Of a DNA stretch of 64,000 nucleotides, positions 27,711-40,753 are shown piece by piece. The notes beneath the pieces were generated by a model. The model saw only the letters and a list, made by a program, of their open reading frames with translations, did not search any database and was not told the DNA's origin. Origin of the DNA: Mycolicibacterium sp. CBMA 247. GTDB lineage: Bacteria; Actinomycetota; Actinomycetes; Mycobacteriales; Mycobacteriaceae. The stretch is taken from NCBI RefSeq assembly GCF_009729095.1, contig NZ_VTGX01000002.1, forward strand, positions 868,001-932,000, read 5' to 3'. Numbering within the stretch: position 1 is the first letter of the stretch; the number at the start of each line of letters is the position of its first letter. Position numbers and translations under genes: made by a program.

Positions 27711-28927
27711 GAGATCCGCCGATTCAGTTGCAGGAACGCGGTGTAGTTGGCGATCACCTCGACGTGCCCGGGCGGGCAGGAGTCGATCGCGGCGACGGTG
27801 TCGTGCACCAGTGAGTGCTCGACGCCGGCGTATCCGAGGCGCACCGCGAGGTCGGTGCCGCGCTCACCGGCGGCCACCACCTGAGTGTCCTCGAAATGCT
27901 CGAACCGCACATCCCACAACCATGAGAGGTCCTCACCGTCGGGCACCTGCCCGTTGACCGAGATGACCACCCCGGCCCCGCGTTTGTCCAGCATGGACAG
28001 CGCCTCCTGCCATCCGGCGGGATTCTTGGCCAGCAGAATCCGGGCGGTGTGCGAGCCGATCCGCACGGTGCGGTACCGGCCCGCGACCTCGTCGACACCG
28101 GAGACCGCGGCGACGGCCTTGGCCGGGTCCGCGCCGAGCGCCACGGCGGCCGCCACCGCCTGGGTGGCGTTGCCGCGGTTGACGGCGCCCGGCAGGGCCA
28201 GCGTCATCGGCAACACCAAACCGTCGGGGCCGTAGATGTGGGTGTCGTCGTACCACCACTGCGGGCTCGGACGTTTGAAATCACTCCCGGTCGAGTACCA
28301 GTGCGTCCCGTCGCGCACGATGATCTCGCCCGACCGCGGGCAGCTCACCGAGTCGCCCGACCAGCTGCCGCCGGCCGCCACCCACACCACATCGGGGCTG
28401 TCGTAGGCGGCCGAGGTCATCAGCACGTCATCGCAGTTGGCCACGATCACGGCATCGCGATGGCGGGCCAGCCCGCCGCGCAGGGTGCGTTCGATGTGGT
28501 TGATCTCACCCACCCGGTCCAGCTGGTCGCGGGACAGGTTCAGCAAGACGACCACCGCGGGCTCGACTGCGTCACTGACATGCGGGACGTGCATCTCGTC
28601 GACTTCCAGGGCCGCCAGCTCGGCGTCGCGGGCCCCGGCCAGTGCCGCCACCAGCCCGGCGTCCATGTTGGCGCCCTCGGAGTTACTGGCCACCGGGCCG
28701 AGCGTGGCCAGCGCGGCCGCGGTCATCCTGGTGGTGGTCGATTTGCCGTTGGTGCCGGTCACGACGACGCTGCGGCGGCCCTGGCCCAGTTGACGCAGGA
28801 TCGAACGGTCCAGCGTCATCGCGACCAGGCCACCGATCATCGCGCCCGCGCCGCGGCCGGTGACCCGCGACGCCCAGCGTGCGGTTGCTCCGGCGGCCAG
28901 TGCGGCGCGCCCACGGATGGTCAGCAT
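27707..28927 (-). CDS. murT: Lipid II isoglutaminyl synthase subunit MurT
   Basis: 406 residues: Mur-ligase central domain with P-loop VVVTGTNGKSTTTRM and MurT C-terminal domain (DUF1727). Only two cysteines (ANCDDVL, VSCPRSGEI) lie where staphylococcal and streptococcal MurT has a four-Cys zinc ribbon, so the ribbon appears reduced. The frame is open upstream on the minus strand, but the ATG at 28927 fits MurT and avoids the divergent exonuclease gene. Corresponds to Rv3712. Confidence 0.93.
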   Translation of the reverse strand: MLTIRGRAALAAGATARWASRVTGRGAGAMIGGLVAMTLDRSILRQLGQGRRSVVVTGTNGKSTTTRMTAAALATLGPVASNSEGANMDAGLVAALAGARDAELAALEVDEMHVPHVSDAVEPAVVVLLNLSRDQLDRVGEINHIERTLRGGLARHRDAVIVANCDDVLMTSAAYDSPDVVWVAAGGSWSGDSVSCPRSGEIIVRDGTHWYSTGSDFKRPSPQWWYDDTHIYGPDGLVLPMTLALPGAVNRGNATQAVAAAVALGADPAKAVAAVSGVDEVAGRYRTVRIGSHTARILLAKNPAGWQEALSMLDKRGAGVVISVNGQVPDGEDLSWLWDVRFEHFEDTQVVAAGERGTDLAVRLGYAGVEHSLVHDTVAAIDSCPPGHVEVIANYTAFLQLNRRIS

Positions 28928-29026
28928 TCCGGCGATTTTAGGGGCACGACACGCTGCGGTCCCGACCGAGGCGCCGCGCGGCGCGGCAATCGGACTCTGT
29001 CGGGCCTGCGTGCCATCCTGGCGAAT

Positions 29027-30016
29027 ATGAGCAGCGCGTGGGGCAGACCGGCAGACGAGCCGGGAGCGGGCTGGGCGGTCGTGGATGTGGAGACCTCCGG
29101 GTTCCGGCCTGGGCAGGCGCGCATCGTCAGCGTCGCCGCCCTCGCGGTCGGGGACGACGGCAATGTCGAGCGCAGTGTCGCGACCCTGCTGAACCCCGGT
29201 GTGGATCCCGGGCCCACCCACGTACACGGGCTGACGGCCGAGATGCTGGAAGGCCAGCCGACCTTCGGTGACGTCGTCGACGAGCTGAGTGACATCCTGC
29301 GGGGGCGCACGCTGGTGGCGCACAACGTGGGCTTCGACTACAGCTTCCTGGCCTTCGAGGCCGAGCTGGTCGGGGCCGAGCTGCCGATCGACAGCGTCAT
29401 GTGCACCGTCGAGCTGTCCCGGCGGCTGGCACTGGGCACCGAGAATCTGCGCCTGGAGACTCTGGCCGGGCACTGGGGGGTGAGCCAGATGAGGCCACAC
29501 GATGCGCTCGACGACGCGCTGGTGCTGGCGCAGATCCTCAAACCGACACTGGCGCGGGCGCGGGACCGCAAGGTCTGGCTGCCGCTGCGGGAGGTGAGCC
29601 GACGGCGCTGGCCGAACGGCCACATCACCCATGAGGAACTGCGGCCGTTGAAGATGCAGGCCTCGCGGCTGCCGTGCGAGTACGCGAACCCAGGTCCGTA
29701 CGTGTCGGGGCGGCCGCTGGTGCAGGGCATGCGGGTAGCGCTCTCGGCGGAGGTGGCGCGCACCCACGAGGAGCTCATCGAGCGCATCCTGCACGCAGGC
29801 TTGGCCTACACCGACCTCGTGGACCAGCAGACCTCGCTGGTGATCTGCAATGAACCCGCACCCGATCAGGGCAAGGGATACCAGGCCGTGGAGCTGGGGG
29901 TGCCGCTACTCGATGACGAGACGTTCATGGGCCTGCTTGCCCGTGTCGTCGGTGGCACCGACATCGAGGAGTTCTGCGACACCCCCGCCGAAAGCGATCA
30001 ATACACGCTGTTCTGA
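29027..30016 (+). CDS. DnaQ-like DEDDh 3'-5' exonuclease with BRCT domain
   Basis: 329 residues. N-terminal exonuclease: Exo I WAVVDVETSGF, Exo II LVAHNVGFDYSFL, Exo III with His and Asp in MRPHDALDDALVL. C-terminal BRCT-like region about 220-310 (SGRPLVQGMRVALSAEVART). Corresponds to Rv3711c, annotated as a DnaQ epsilon homologue; the main mycobacterial proofreader is the DnaE1 PHP domain, so a repair or backup role is likely. Divergent from murT. Confidence 0.88.
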   Translation: MSSAWGRPADEPGAGWAVVDVETSGFRPGQARIVSVAALAVGDDGNVERSVATLLNPGVDPGPTHVHGLTAEMLEGQPTFGDVVDELSDILRGRTLVAHNVGFDYSFLAFEAELVGAELPIDSVMCTVELSRRLALGTENLRLETLAGHWGVSQMRPHDALDDALVLAQILKPTLARARDRKVWLPLREVSRRRWPNGHITHEELRPLKMQASRLPCEYANPGPYVSGRPLVQGMRVALSAEVARTHEELIERILHAGLAYTDLVDQQTSLVICNEPAPDQGKGYQAVELGVPLLDDETFMGLLARVVGGTDIEEFCDTPAESDQYTLF

Positions 30017-30031
30017 TTCAGCCCGGCTGAA

Positions 30032-30418
30032 TCAGCCCAGCGCCTTGGCCTTCAGCCCGTCGAACTCGGCCTGGCTGATCGTGCCGGCATCCAGCAGAGC
30101 CTTGGCGTCGGCGATCTCCTGAGCCGGGGACCGGCCTGCCGTCTCGCGGATGTAGGCGTCGGTCTCCTTCTTGGCCGCCAGCGCGGCTGCCTGCGCGCGT
30201 TCGGACATGCCCTTACCGCGGGCGATCAGGTAGACCAGCGCGGTGAGCCACGGCAACGCGATCAGGAAGATCACCCACACGGCCTTGATCCAGCCGGAGG
30301 TCTTGTGATCACGCCAGAACAGGTCGGTGAGGATCTGGAACAGGACCAGCAGGTATGCGATCCAGGCGAAGATGATCAGGAAATGCCACAGGAAATCCCA
30401 TGTTGAACCCCAGTCCAT
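30032..30418 (-). CDS. Small membrane protein with phospholipase D nuclease-like N-terminal and SHOCT domains
   Basis: 128 residues. Two membrane segments (WHFLIIFAWIAYLLVLFQIL and IKAVWVIFLIALPWLTALVYL) form the PLDc_N-type unit; the C-terminus (AQEIADAKALLDAGTISQAEFDGLKAKAL) is a SHOCT oligomerisation motif. Function unknown. Ends 15 bp from the convergent exonuclease gene. Confidence 0.85.
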   Translation of the reverse strand: MDWGSTWDFLWHFLIIFAWIAYLLVLFQILTDLFWRDHKTSGWIKAVWVIFLIALPWLTALVYLIARGKGMSERAQAAALAAKKETDAYIRETAGRSPAQEIADAKALLDAGTISQAEFDGLKAKALG

Positions 30419-30468
30419 GGACCGCTCCTTGCCGTTGGCGGACGCGCAGTAATCTACGCTGACGTCAG

Positions 30469-32376
<1,908 letters not shown>

Positions 32377-32392
<16 letters not shown>

Positions 32393-32418
32393 CGTCCGAG
32401 AAGGAGCACCCGCTGCAC
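32377..32418 (-). CDS. leuL: leuA leader peptide
   Basis: A 13-codon frame starting at GTG: MQRVLLLGRRDGV then TGA. Codons 5-7 are CTC CTT CTC, three consecutive leucines preceded by valine. The GTG sits 7 nt after a TACAGT -10 box, so the message is leaderless. Leucine shortage would stall the ribosome on these codons and prevent terminator formation, the classical attenuation logic reported for actinobacterial leuA. Confidence 0.8.
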
Positions 32419-32425
32419 CCGGCCA

Positions 32426-32453
32426 ACTGTACTCCGCGGCATTCGCAGGCCAA
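32426..32453 (-). promoter_or_regulatory. leuA promoter
   Basis: TTGGCC (32453-32448) and TACAGT (32431-32426) are 16 nt apart on the minus strand. The predicted transcription start coincides with the GTG of the leader peptide. Confidence 0.6.
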
Positions 32454-32622
32454 AACCCGCGGATGACGTGCGCTTCCCCCAATCGGGGGAACACATCTTC
32501 ACCAGTCTGATCGCCCGATTGCCGGACAGACTCGAAACCGTTCAGATCGCACTCTTGTCTCAGTGGCCGAACAAGCCGCCAAGGGAAATGAAAAACCCAC
32601 TGAGACAGAAGGATTCACGACA

Positions 32623-32841
32623 ATGACGAACTTCACCAAGGCTCTGGCACTGCCCGTCCTGTCCGCAGGCTTCCTCGGCGCCGTCGCGCTGGGGCTGGCC
32701 GGCACGGCCGCCGCGCAGGGGCCGGAAGGCTCGGGCAACCTCTACAGCCCCGACACCTACGCCACTCCGGCCCCCGGCATGATGCCCGGCTGGCACAACC
32801 ACCACGGCCCGCAGCGGGTGACCATCCTGCAGAACCAGTGA
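32623..32841 (+). CDS. Small exported protein with a His/Met/Pro-rich mature part
   Basis: 72 residues. A clear signal peptide (KALALPVLSAGFLGAVALGL, cleavage near TAAA-QG) leaves a mature chain of about 40 residues ending in PGMMPGWHNHHGPQRV. AGAAGG upstream supports the ATG. No family recognised. Stands alone between leuA and the nitroreductase gene. Confidence 0.7.
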   Translation: MTNFTKALALPVLSAGFLGAVALGLAGTAAAQGPEGSGNLYSPDTYATPAPGMMPGWHNHHGPQRVTILQNQ

Positions 32842-32887
32842 TCAGGACCAGTGCACGTCGGCGCCGGCTTCGACGTCGTCGATCACG

Positions 32888-33547
32888 TCACTCGAGGCGC
32901 TCTGGACGTAGAACCGCCGCGGTACCCCACGTGTCACTGAACGCGATCTGATCCAACGGGAGCCGTTCCCTGGGCCGACTGTCACGCTCGGCGATGGCCT
33001 CGTCGGCGTGGGAGTAGTCGCCCAGCGTGCCGACCGCGATGACGGCCAACGGCCGCACCCCGTCCGGGATGCCGAACGCTGCCCGGGCACCGTCGACGTC
33101 GAAGCCGGCCATCGGATGGACGATCAGCCCGCGGGACACCGCCTCGACGGTCAGCTGCGCGATCGCCGCCCCGGCGTCGACGCCGGCGTAGCGCGCAGTG
33201 CGTTCGTCCTCACCCTCGTCAGCGCACACCAGGATCAGCGCCCCGGCCGCATGCGCGTAGCTGTTACCGCGTTTGAGCAGGCCGGCCAATGTAACGAAGG
33301 TCTCATCGCTCCCTTCTTTTTGTCCTCCTCGCGTGCGGGAGCGGACCCCCACCACAAACCGCACCGGCTGGCGGTGCCCCCAGCTGGCGGCCCAGCGCGC
33401 CGCCTCCAACACCGCGATGAGCTGGTCAGCGGTAACGGTGGCATCGGGGTCGAACGCCCGGGGGCTCCAGCGGGCGGCGAGATCGGGATGGATCGGCACA
33501 GTGGTGGCGGCCGGCCGGCCGGTCGGCGTGTCAGGCACGTCAGCCAA
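32888..33547 (-). CDS. Nitroreductase-family FMN protein
   Basis: 219 residues with the nitroreductase layout: [18 protein letters not shown] and [20 protein letters not shown] near the N-terminus for FMN binding, and [14 protein letters not shown] with a C-terminal extension. Substrate unknown. Divergent from ask. Confidence 0.85.
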   Translation of the reverse strand: MADVPDTPTGRPAATTVPIHPDLAARWSPRAFDPDATVTADQLIAVLEAARWAASWGHRQPVRFVVGVRSRTRGGQKEGSDETFVTLAGLLKRGNSYAHAAGALILVCADEGEDERTARYAGVDAGAAIAQLTVEAVSRGLIVHPMAGFDVDGARAAFGIPDGVRPLAVIAVGTLGDYSHADEAIAERDSRPRERLPLDQIAFSDTWGTAAVLRPERLE

Positions 33548-33636
33548 GCTACCGGCGGCGAAAATCGCGTGCGCGTCTCCCTTATCCTGTTTGGGAACTC
33601 AATCCCAGTTCCCGAACGGCATTGAAGGGTTGGACA

Positions 33637-35950
<2,314 letters not shown>

Positions 35951-35957
35951 TCCGCGG

Positions 35958-37082
35958 GTGAGCCCAGCCCGCAGATTCGCCGCTCTCGCGGTGCTTGCTG
36001 TGGCGGTGTGGCAGGCGCCCACCGCGCACGCCAACCCACTGTTCGGCGACCCGGTGCTGCCCCCGTTGGCTCCTGGCCAGGTGCTGCGTATCGGGCCGAG
36101 TGCCGGAACCGGTACTCCCACCGGTGATTACGGTATCGGCGCCACCGACCTGTGCGAGTTCATGGAGTTCCCCAGCCGGGTGCTGCAGGTCTGCGGTGAC
36201 AGTTTCGCCGGGCAGGCCGTGGGCTTCGGTGGCTGGCACTCGCCGGTGGCGCTGCACGTCGATGCCGATTCGATCGACGACCCGGCCGGTGTGCGCTACC
36301 GGGGTGTCAGCGGAGTGGACAAACCGTTGCTTGCCGATCCGGCACCGCCCGGCTCGTCCCAGTTGCCGGCCGGTGTGGTGGCCATCAACCGGGAGAACTA
36401 CATGATGGTGACCACCACTCACAATCTCGTACCGCAGAGTTCCCGATTGGTGAAAGCAGATGCGGCCCGGCCGAATTGGCCGACGGTGCCGGGTTCGGTG
36501 CGCGACGCCAAGTACCAGGGCGGCGCCCAGTCACAGATCAGTGGTTATTACGACCCGATCCCGGCCCCGGATTCCCCCAGTGGGTGGGTCTACATCCTGG
36601 CCAACAATTTCGATCGCAGCAGCCCGCCCTTCCTGTACCGGGCCACCCCGAAGACGTTCACCGACCGGGCCAGCTGGCAGGGCTGGTCGAGCACGGCCGG
36701 CTGGGGCAAGCCGCCGACTGCGTTGTTCTCCGACCGGGTGGGGGAGATGAGCATCCGGCAGATCGACGGAAAGCCCGTGCTCTCGTACTTCAACGCCAGC
36801 AACGGGAACATGGAGATGCGGGTCGCCTACGACCCCACTGGTTTGGGCGCCGCGCCTGTGACCACGGTGGTGTTCGGCAGTGCCTGGCCGGACCCGGTCG
36901 ACGCATTGCCGCCGCCGGAGATCAATCAGTTGGCCCAGCCCTATGGCGGCTATATCTCACCGGGATCCACATTGGATCGGGTCCGGGTTTTCGTCAGCCA
37001 GTGGAACACCATGGCGCGCGGGGGCACCCCGTACCGGGTCATCCAATATGTGGTGAACCCGTTCAAGCCCTGGGAGCGGTAG
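35958..37082 (+). CDS. Exported DUF4185 protein (Rv3707c type, possible D-arabinanase)
   Basis: 374 residues from a GTG. Signal peptide AALAVLAVAVWQAPTAHANP. The mature part is a beta-propeller-like DUF4185 domain with aromatic- and Asp-rich blades (VLQVCGDSFAGQAVG, YQGGAQSQISGYYDP, YGGYISPGST). DUF4185 was recently shown to include endo-D-arabinanases (family GH183) acting on mycobacterial arabinan; whether this member is active is inference. Begins 7 bp after asd, likely same transcript. Confidence 0.8.
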   Translation: MSPARRFAALAVLAVAVWQAPTAHANPLFGDPVLPPLAPGQVLRIGPSAGTGTPTGDYGIGATDLCEFMEFPSRVLQVCGDSFAGQAVGFGGWHSPVALHVDADSIDDPAGVRYRGVSGVDKPLLADPAPPGSSQLPAGVVAINRENYMMVTTTHNLVPQSSRLVKADAARPNWPTVPGSVRDAKYQGGAQSQISGYYDPIPAPDSPSGWVYILANNFDRSSPPFLYRATPKTFTDRASWQGWSSTAGWGKPPTALFSDRVGEMSIRQIDGKPVLSYFNASNGNMEMRVAYDPTGLGAAPVTTVVFGSAWPDPVDALPPPEINQLAQPYGGYISPGSTLDRVRVFVSQWNTMARGGTPYRVIQYVVNPFKPWER

Positions 37083-37155
37083 CGTCCGGGAATTTCAAAG
37101 CTTATTCATAGCCAATTCTTGATCAGCACCTCAGCAGCGCTCGCATGCTCGTGAC

Positions 37156-37590
37156 ATGACTGAAACACCCCCCTCGCCCGATCCCGCGACGGAACCCGTC
37201 GCTGCTACCGCGCCGGCCGCCGCAGCGCCCGCTCCCGTGGCCGCCCCGCCCGCCGAGAACAAGCCCAGCCGACTGATGCAGGCGCTCGCCTGGGTAGGCA
37301 TCGCCGCAGGCATCGTCTTCATCGTCGCCGTGGTCTTCGGCACCGGCTTCTTCCTCGGCGCCCATTCCGGTGGCGAAGGGCATCATCATCGTGGCGGCCA
37401 CGACCGTGGCGGGATGATGATGTTCCACCACGGCGGACCGGAGGGCGGACCAGGGCCGATGCAACGGGGACCCAGCATGATGCCGCCGTGGGGCCCCGGT
37501 GGATTCGGCCCCGGTGGCCCCGGCGGTCCCGGCAGCGGCCCGGAACGTCTTGAGACCCCGCCGACCCAGGCTCCGCCCGCGCGACCATAA
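37156..37590 (+). CDS. Pro-rich single-span membrane protein with His/Met/Gly-rich tail (Rv3706c type)
   Basis: 144 residues: cytoplasmic Pro/Ala-rich stretch (1-35), one membrane segment ([21 protein letters not shown], about 47-67), and an outer tail with [20 protein letters not shown] then Gly/Pro-rich repeats. The clustered His and Met suggest metal binding, notable because a Fur-family gene follows 50 bp later. No known domain. Confidence 0.75.
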   Translation: MTETPPSPDPATEPVAATAPAAAAPAPVAAPPAENKPSRLMQALAWVGIAAGIVFIVAVVFGTGFFLGAHSGGEGHHHRGGHDRGGMMMFHHGGPEGGPGPMQRGPSMMPPWGPGGFGPGGPGGPGSGPERLETPPTQAPPARP

Positions 37591-37603
37591 TCACACTGCG
37601 CGT

Positions 37604-37640
37604 TTTTGGATTGACTCCAAAGAGTGCGCATACTGGAGCC
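37604..37640 (+). promoter_or_regulatory. fur promoter and candidate operator
   Basis: TTGGA-TTGAC-TCCAA (37606-37620) is an inverted repeat with a 5-nt centre. CATACT at 37629-37634 is 6 nt before the GTG, predicting a leaderless transcript. The arrangement recalls mycobacterial furA promoters. Confidence 0.45.
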
Positions 37641-38084
37641 GTGACCACGGTGCATGAACACGACCCCAAGGCCCTCTTGCGGGCTGCCGGGCTGCGTGTC
37701 ACCGCACCGCGGGTCGCGGTTCTCCAGGCTCTGGCCGACCATCCGCATTCGACTGCGGACGATGTGGCCGGCCTGGCCCGCAAGGACCTCGGTGCGGTGT
37801 CCACTCAGGCGGTCTATGACGTGCTGCGTGCCTGTGTGAACGCAGGCCTGGTCCGTCGTATCGAGCCGGCAGGCTCCTCGGCGCGCTACGAGACCCGCGC
37901 CGGCGACAACCACCATCACCTGGTCTGCCGGGTGTGCGGTGTGGTTGCCGACGTCGATTGCGCCGTGGGGGAGACGCCCTGCCTGGAGCCGTCTGACCTG
38001 GCCGGTTTCGCGGTCGACGAGGCCGAGGTCGTGTTCTGGGGAATCTGCGCCGATTGTCGGGCGAGCACCCCCGCCGCCATATAA
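37641..38084 (+). CDS. Fur-family regulator (FurA type)
   Basis: 147 residues from a GTG. Winged helix with [14 protein letters not shown] and [20 protein letters not shown]; metal site around [13 protein letters not shown]; structural zinc pairs CRVCG and CADC. Close to mycobacterial FurA, which senses peroxide/iron and usually precedes katG; no katG follows here, so its targets lie elsewhere. Confidence 0.88.
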   Translation: MTTVHEHDPKALLRAAGLRVTAPRVAVLQALADHPHSTADDVAGLARKDLGAVSTQAVYDVLRACVNAGLVRRIEPAGSSARYETRAGDNHHHLVCRVCGVVADVDCAVGETPCLEPSDLAGFAVDEAEVVFWGICADCRASTPAAI

Positions 38085-38106
38085 GACCACTCTGCCGCCC
38101 AATGGA

Positions 38107-38150
38107 CGCCCAGGCCACTACCTTTTGGTGGCCGGGGCGCCTGGCTTTTT
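38107..38150 (+). terminator. Intrinsic terminator after fur
   Basis: GGCCAC (38113-38118) pairs with GTGGCC (38128-38133), extended by outer CCAGGC/GCCTGG pairing, and is followed by five T at 38146-38150. Confidence 0.55.
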
Positions 38151-38211
38151 CGGCACCCAGTCAGTCCAACCCCTGGGTGGGGCACCCGGAATCGTGAGAT
38201 TCTCGCTAACC

Positions 38212-38736
38212 ATGAGGCGCAATCGGCTCGTGGTTGCCGCACTGCTCGCGGTGCCGGCGCTGGTGGCCGGCTGCAGTGCCGCTGCACCCGAGCGTGGTGC
38301 GGCCATGGTCTTCGCGGTGGGGGATTGCGTGAGTGTCCCGGCCACGACGCCGGCTGCCCCCGAAGCGGCCCGGGCTGCCAAGGTGCTCTGCGGCGTCGAC
38401 CCCAGCTACACGGTCGGGGCCATCGCCGACGGCGCCGGGGCCTGCCCGAGCGCCGAATACCAGCATCTGCCTGCCGATATTGCGGATCCGTCGACCGCGC
38501 GACTGTGCCTGGTTCCCAACCTGGTCGCCAATCACTGCTACGAGCTGGGTATGCCCGCCGGCATGGTGGAACTGGCCGATTGCAGCGAGCGCGGCGAACG
38601 CGGCCCGGGCGTTCTGGTCCAGGTGACCCAGCGGCTTGATGTGCGGGACGGGGCGGCCTGCCCGGCCGAAACGGGGCAGTACGCCTGGCCCTACCCGTCG
38701 CCGGCTCGGACCTATTGCACCCGGACGGTCTACTGA
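38212..38736 (+). CDS. Putative lipoprotein
   Basis: 174 residues. Lipoprotein signal NRLVVAALLAVPALVAGC with lipobox LVAGC, Cys at about residue 21. The mature part has at least seven cysteines (VGDCVSV, VLCGVDP, GACPSAEY, RLCLVP, HCYELG, LADCSE, AACPAET), suggesting disulfides. Unknown family, conserved in mycobacteria near this place. ATG chosen by the signal peptide; a GTG at 38194 is possible. Confidence 0.75.
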   Translation: MRRNRLVVAALLAVPALVAGCSAAAPERGAAMVFAVGDCVSVPATTPAAPEAARAAKVLCGVDPSYTVGAIADGAGACPSAEYQHLPADIADPSTARLCLVPNLVANHCYELGMPAGMVELADCSERGERGPGVLVQVTQRLDVRDGAACPAETGQYAWPYPSPARTYCTRTVY

Positions 38737-38753
38737 CTGGCATGATCGAGGCC

Positions 38754-39395
38754 ATGCGTGCCCTGACTGTCGGTTTCGGGCTGGCCGGTCTCGCGCTGGC
38801 ATTGGCTGCACCTGTCGGTGCGCGCCCCTCGGATCCTGGTGTTGTGTCCTATGCCGTCATGCCCAAAGGCTCGGTGGGCAATATCGTCGGCGCCCCGATG
38901 CGGTGGGAGTCCGAGTTCACCGATCCGTTCCAGGGTTTTTCGGTGGACGACCCGGTGTGCAACAACTGGGCTGACGTCGGCCTGCCCGAGGTATACAACG
39001 ACCCGGACCTCGCCTCGTTCAACGGAGCCACCACCCAGACCGCGGGTGACGACCAGACCCATTTCGTCAAGCAGGCGGTCGGGGTGTTCGCCACCCCTGA
39101 GGCCGCCGACCGTGCGTTCCACCGGGTCGTGGACCGCACCAACGGCTGCTCGGGTCAGACCACCGCGTTGCATCTCGACAACTTCGTCACCCAGGTGTGG
39201 ACCTTCACCGGCGGCGCGGCGAGTGGCACCGACGCCGACTGGATCAAACAGGAAGCCGGCACCGACCGCCGCTGTTTCAACACCACCCGCAAACGGGAAA
39301 ACGTACTGCTGCAAGCCAAGGTGTGTCAGTCCGGCAACGCCGGCCCCGCGGTGAACGTCCTGGCCGGCGCCATGCAGAACACGCTCGGGCAGTAG
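38754..39395 (+). CDS. Exported PknH-like extracellular-sensor-domain protein (Rv3705c type)
   Basis: 213 residues. Signal peptide RALTVGFGLAGLALALAAPV, cleavage near GAR. The mature part resembles the PknH extracellular sensor domain (PF14032) with a paired-Cys pattern (DPVCNNWAD, TNGCSGQTT, DRRCFNTTR, AKVCQSGN). A second ATG at 38742 is possible; the chosen one has GAGG just upstream. Role unknown. Confidence 0.75.
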   Translation: MRALTVGFGLAGLALALAAPVGARPSDPGVVSYAVMPKGSVGNIVGAPMRWESEFTDPFQGFSVDDPVCNNWADVGLPEVYNDPDLASFNGATTQTAGDDQTHFVKQAVGVFATPEAADRAFHRVVDRTNGCSGQTTALHLDNFVTQVWTFTGGAASGTDADWIKQEAGTDRRCFNTTRKRENVLLQAKVCQSGNAGPAVNVLAGAMQNTLGQ

Positions 39396-39472
39396 CACGT
39401 GTCGGTCCTATCTGGATGATGGAACACAACCGGACGGTCTGACACCGGTGAGGACCGGGAGGGGTGGTTGCC

Positions 39473-40753
39473 ATGGCCGTACCCGTCAGGGCTGTCCCAG
39501 CTCGCCTACCTGCCGTCGAATTCACCAGCGCCGAACAGGCCGCGGCCTTCATCGGCGCCAATTGCCTGCACGACGGGCCGGTCGGGCAGGTGGGTCTGGA
39601 GATCGAGGCGCATTGTTTCGATCTCGACGATCCGCTGCGGCGCCCGGGCTGGGACGAGCTCTCACAGGTCATCGCATCGGTGCCCGCGCTGCCCGGTGGC
39701 AGCCGGATCACCGTCGAACCCGGAGGTGCTGTCGAACTGTCCGGCCCTCCGGCCGACGGGCCGTCGGCGGCCATTGCCGCGTTGCAGGTTGACCGGTCCG
39801 TTCTGCGCGCGGAGTTCGAACGCCACGGTCTGGGCCTCGTGCTGCTGGGCGCCGATCCCGTGCGGCCCACGCAGCGGGTCAACCCCGGTCCGCGCTATCA
39901 GGCCATGGAGCAGTTCTTCGCGGCCAGCGGGTCTGCCGAGCCGGGTGCGGCGATGATGACGTCGACGGCGTCGGTTCAAGTCAACCTCGACGCCGGCCCG
40001 CGGGACGACTGGGCGCAACGGGTACGACTGGCGCATGCCCTTGGACCGACGATGATTGCCATCACCGCGAATTCGCCGATGTTGGGTGGCCAGTTCACCG
40101 GCTGGAAGTCCTCGCGGCAGCGGGTGTGGGGGCAGCTGGATTCCGCGCGCTGCGGGCCGGTGCTCGGCGCCGACGGCGATGATCCGGCCAGTGACTGGGC
40201 GCGCTACGCGCTGCGGGCACCGGTCATGCTGGTCAACACCGCTGAGGAAACGCGTGCGGTGCCCGTGATCAACTGGGTTCCGTTCGCCGACTGGGCCGAC
40301 GGACGCGCCGTACTCGGCGGCCGACGCCCCACCGACGCCGACCTCGAATACCACCTGACCACGCTCTTCCCGCCGGTACGGCCCCGGCGCTGGCTGGAGA
40401 TCCGCTATCTCGACAGCGTGCCGGACGCGCTGTGGCCCGCGGTGGTGTTCACGCTCACCACACTGCTCGACGATCCAGAGGCCGCCGCGATCGCCGCTGA
40501 GGCGACCGCCCCGGTGGCCACCGCGTGGGACCGGGCCGCCCGAATCGGCCTGGCCGATCGCCGGCTCCAGGAATCGGCGATCGCCTGCGTGTCGGCTGCG
40601 GCGCAGCGCGCCCCGGCGGAACTGGCGGAATCGATGGGGCAGTTGACGCGTTCGGTCCAGGAGGGGCGCTGCCCGGCCGACGATTTCGCCGACCAGGTGG
40701 TGGGCCTCGGAATCACTTCCGCGGTGAGCCAATTGGTGAAAGGCGAGCTTTGA
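39473..40753 (+). CDS. egtA: Glutamate-cysteine ligase EgtA (ergothioneine pathway)
   Basis: 426 residues of the GCS2-like family: [13 protein letters not shown] (metal/ATP site), [17 protein letters not shown] and [15 protein letters not shown]. Makes gamma-glutamylcysteine, the sulfur donor for EgtB. ATG chosen over a GTG 9 nt upstream because of the GGGAGGGG spacing. First of five egt genes with overlapping ends. Confidence 0.95.
   Translation: MAVPVRAVPARLPAVEFTSAEQAAAFIGANCLHDGPVGQVGLEIEAHCFDLDDPLRRPGWDELSQVIASVPALPGGSRITVEPGGAVELSGPPADGPSAAIAALQVDRSVLRAEFERHGLGLVLLGADPVRPTQRVNPGPRYQAMEQFFAASGSAEPGAAMMTSTASVQVNLDAGPRDDWAQRVRLAHALGPTMIAITANSPMLGGQFTGWKSSRQRVWGQLDSARCGPVLGADGDDPASDWARYALRAPVMLVNTAEETRAVPVINWVPFADWADGRAVLGGRRPTDADLEYHLTTLFPPVRPRRWLEIRYLDSVPDALWPAVVFTLTTLLDDPEAAAIAAEATAPVATAWDRAARIGLADRRLQESAIACVSAAAQRAPAELAESMGQLTRSVQEGRCPADDFADQVVGLGITSAVSQLVKGEL

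Noticed and set aside
28049..29026. Long in-frame extension upstream of the DnaQ-like exonuclease
   Set aside because: It is the antisense of murT with Arg/Gly/His-rich composition; the exonuclease homology begins at the ATG at 29027.
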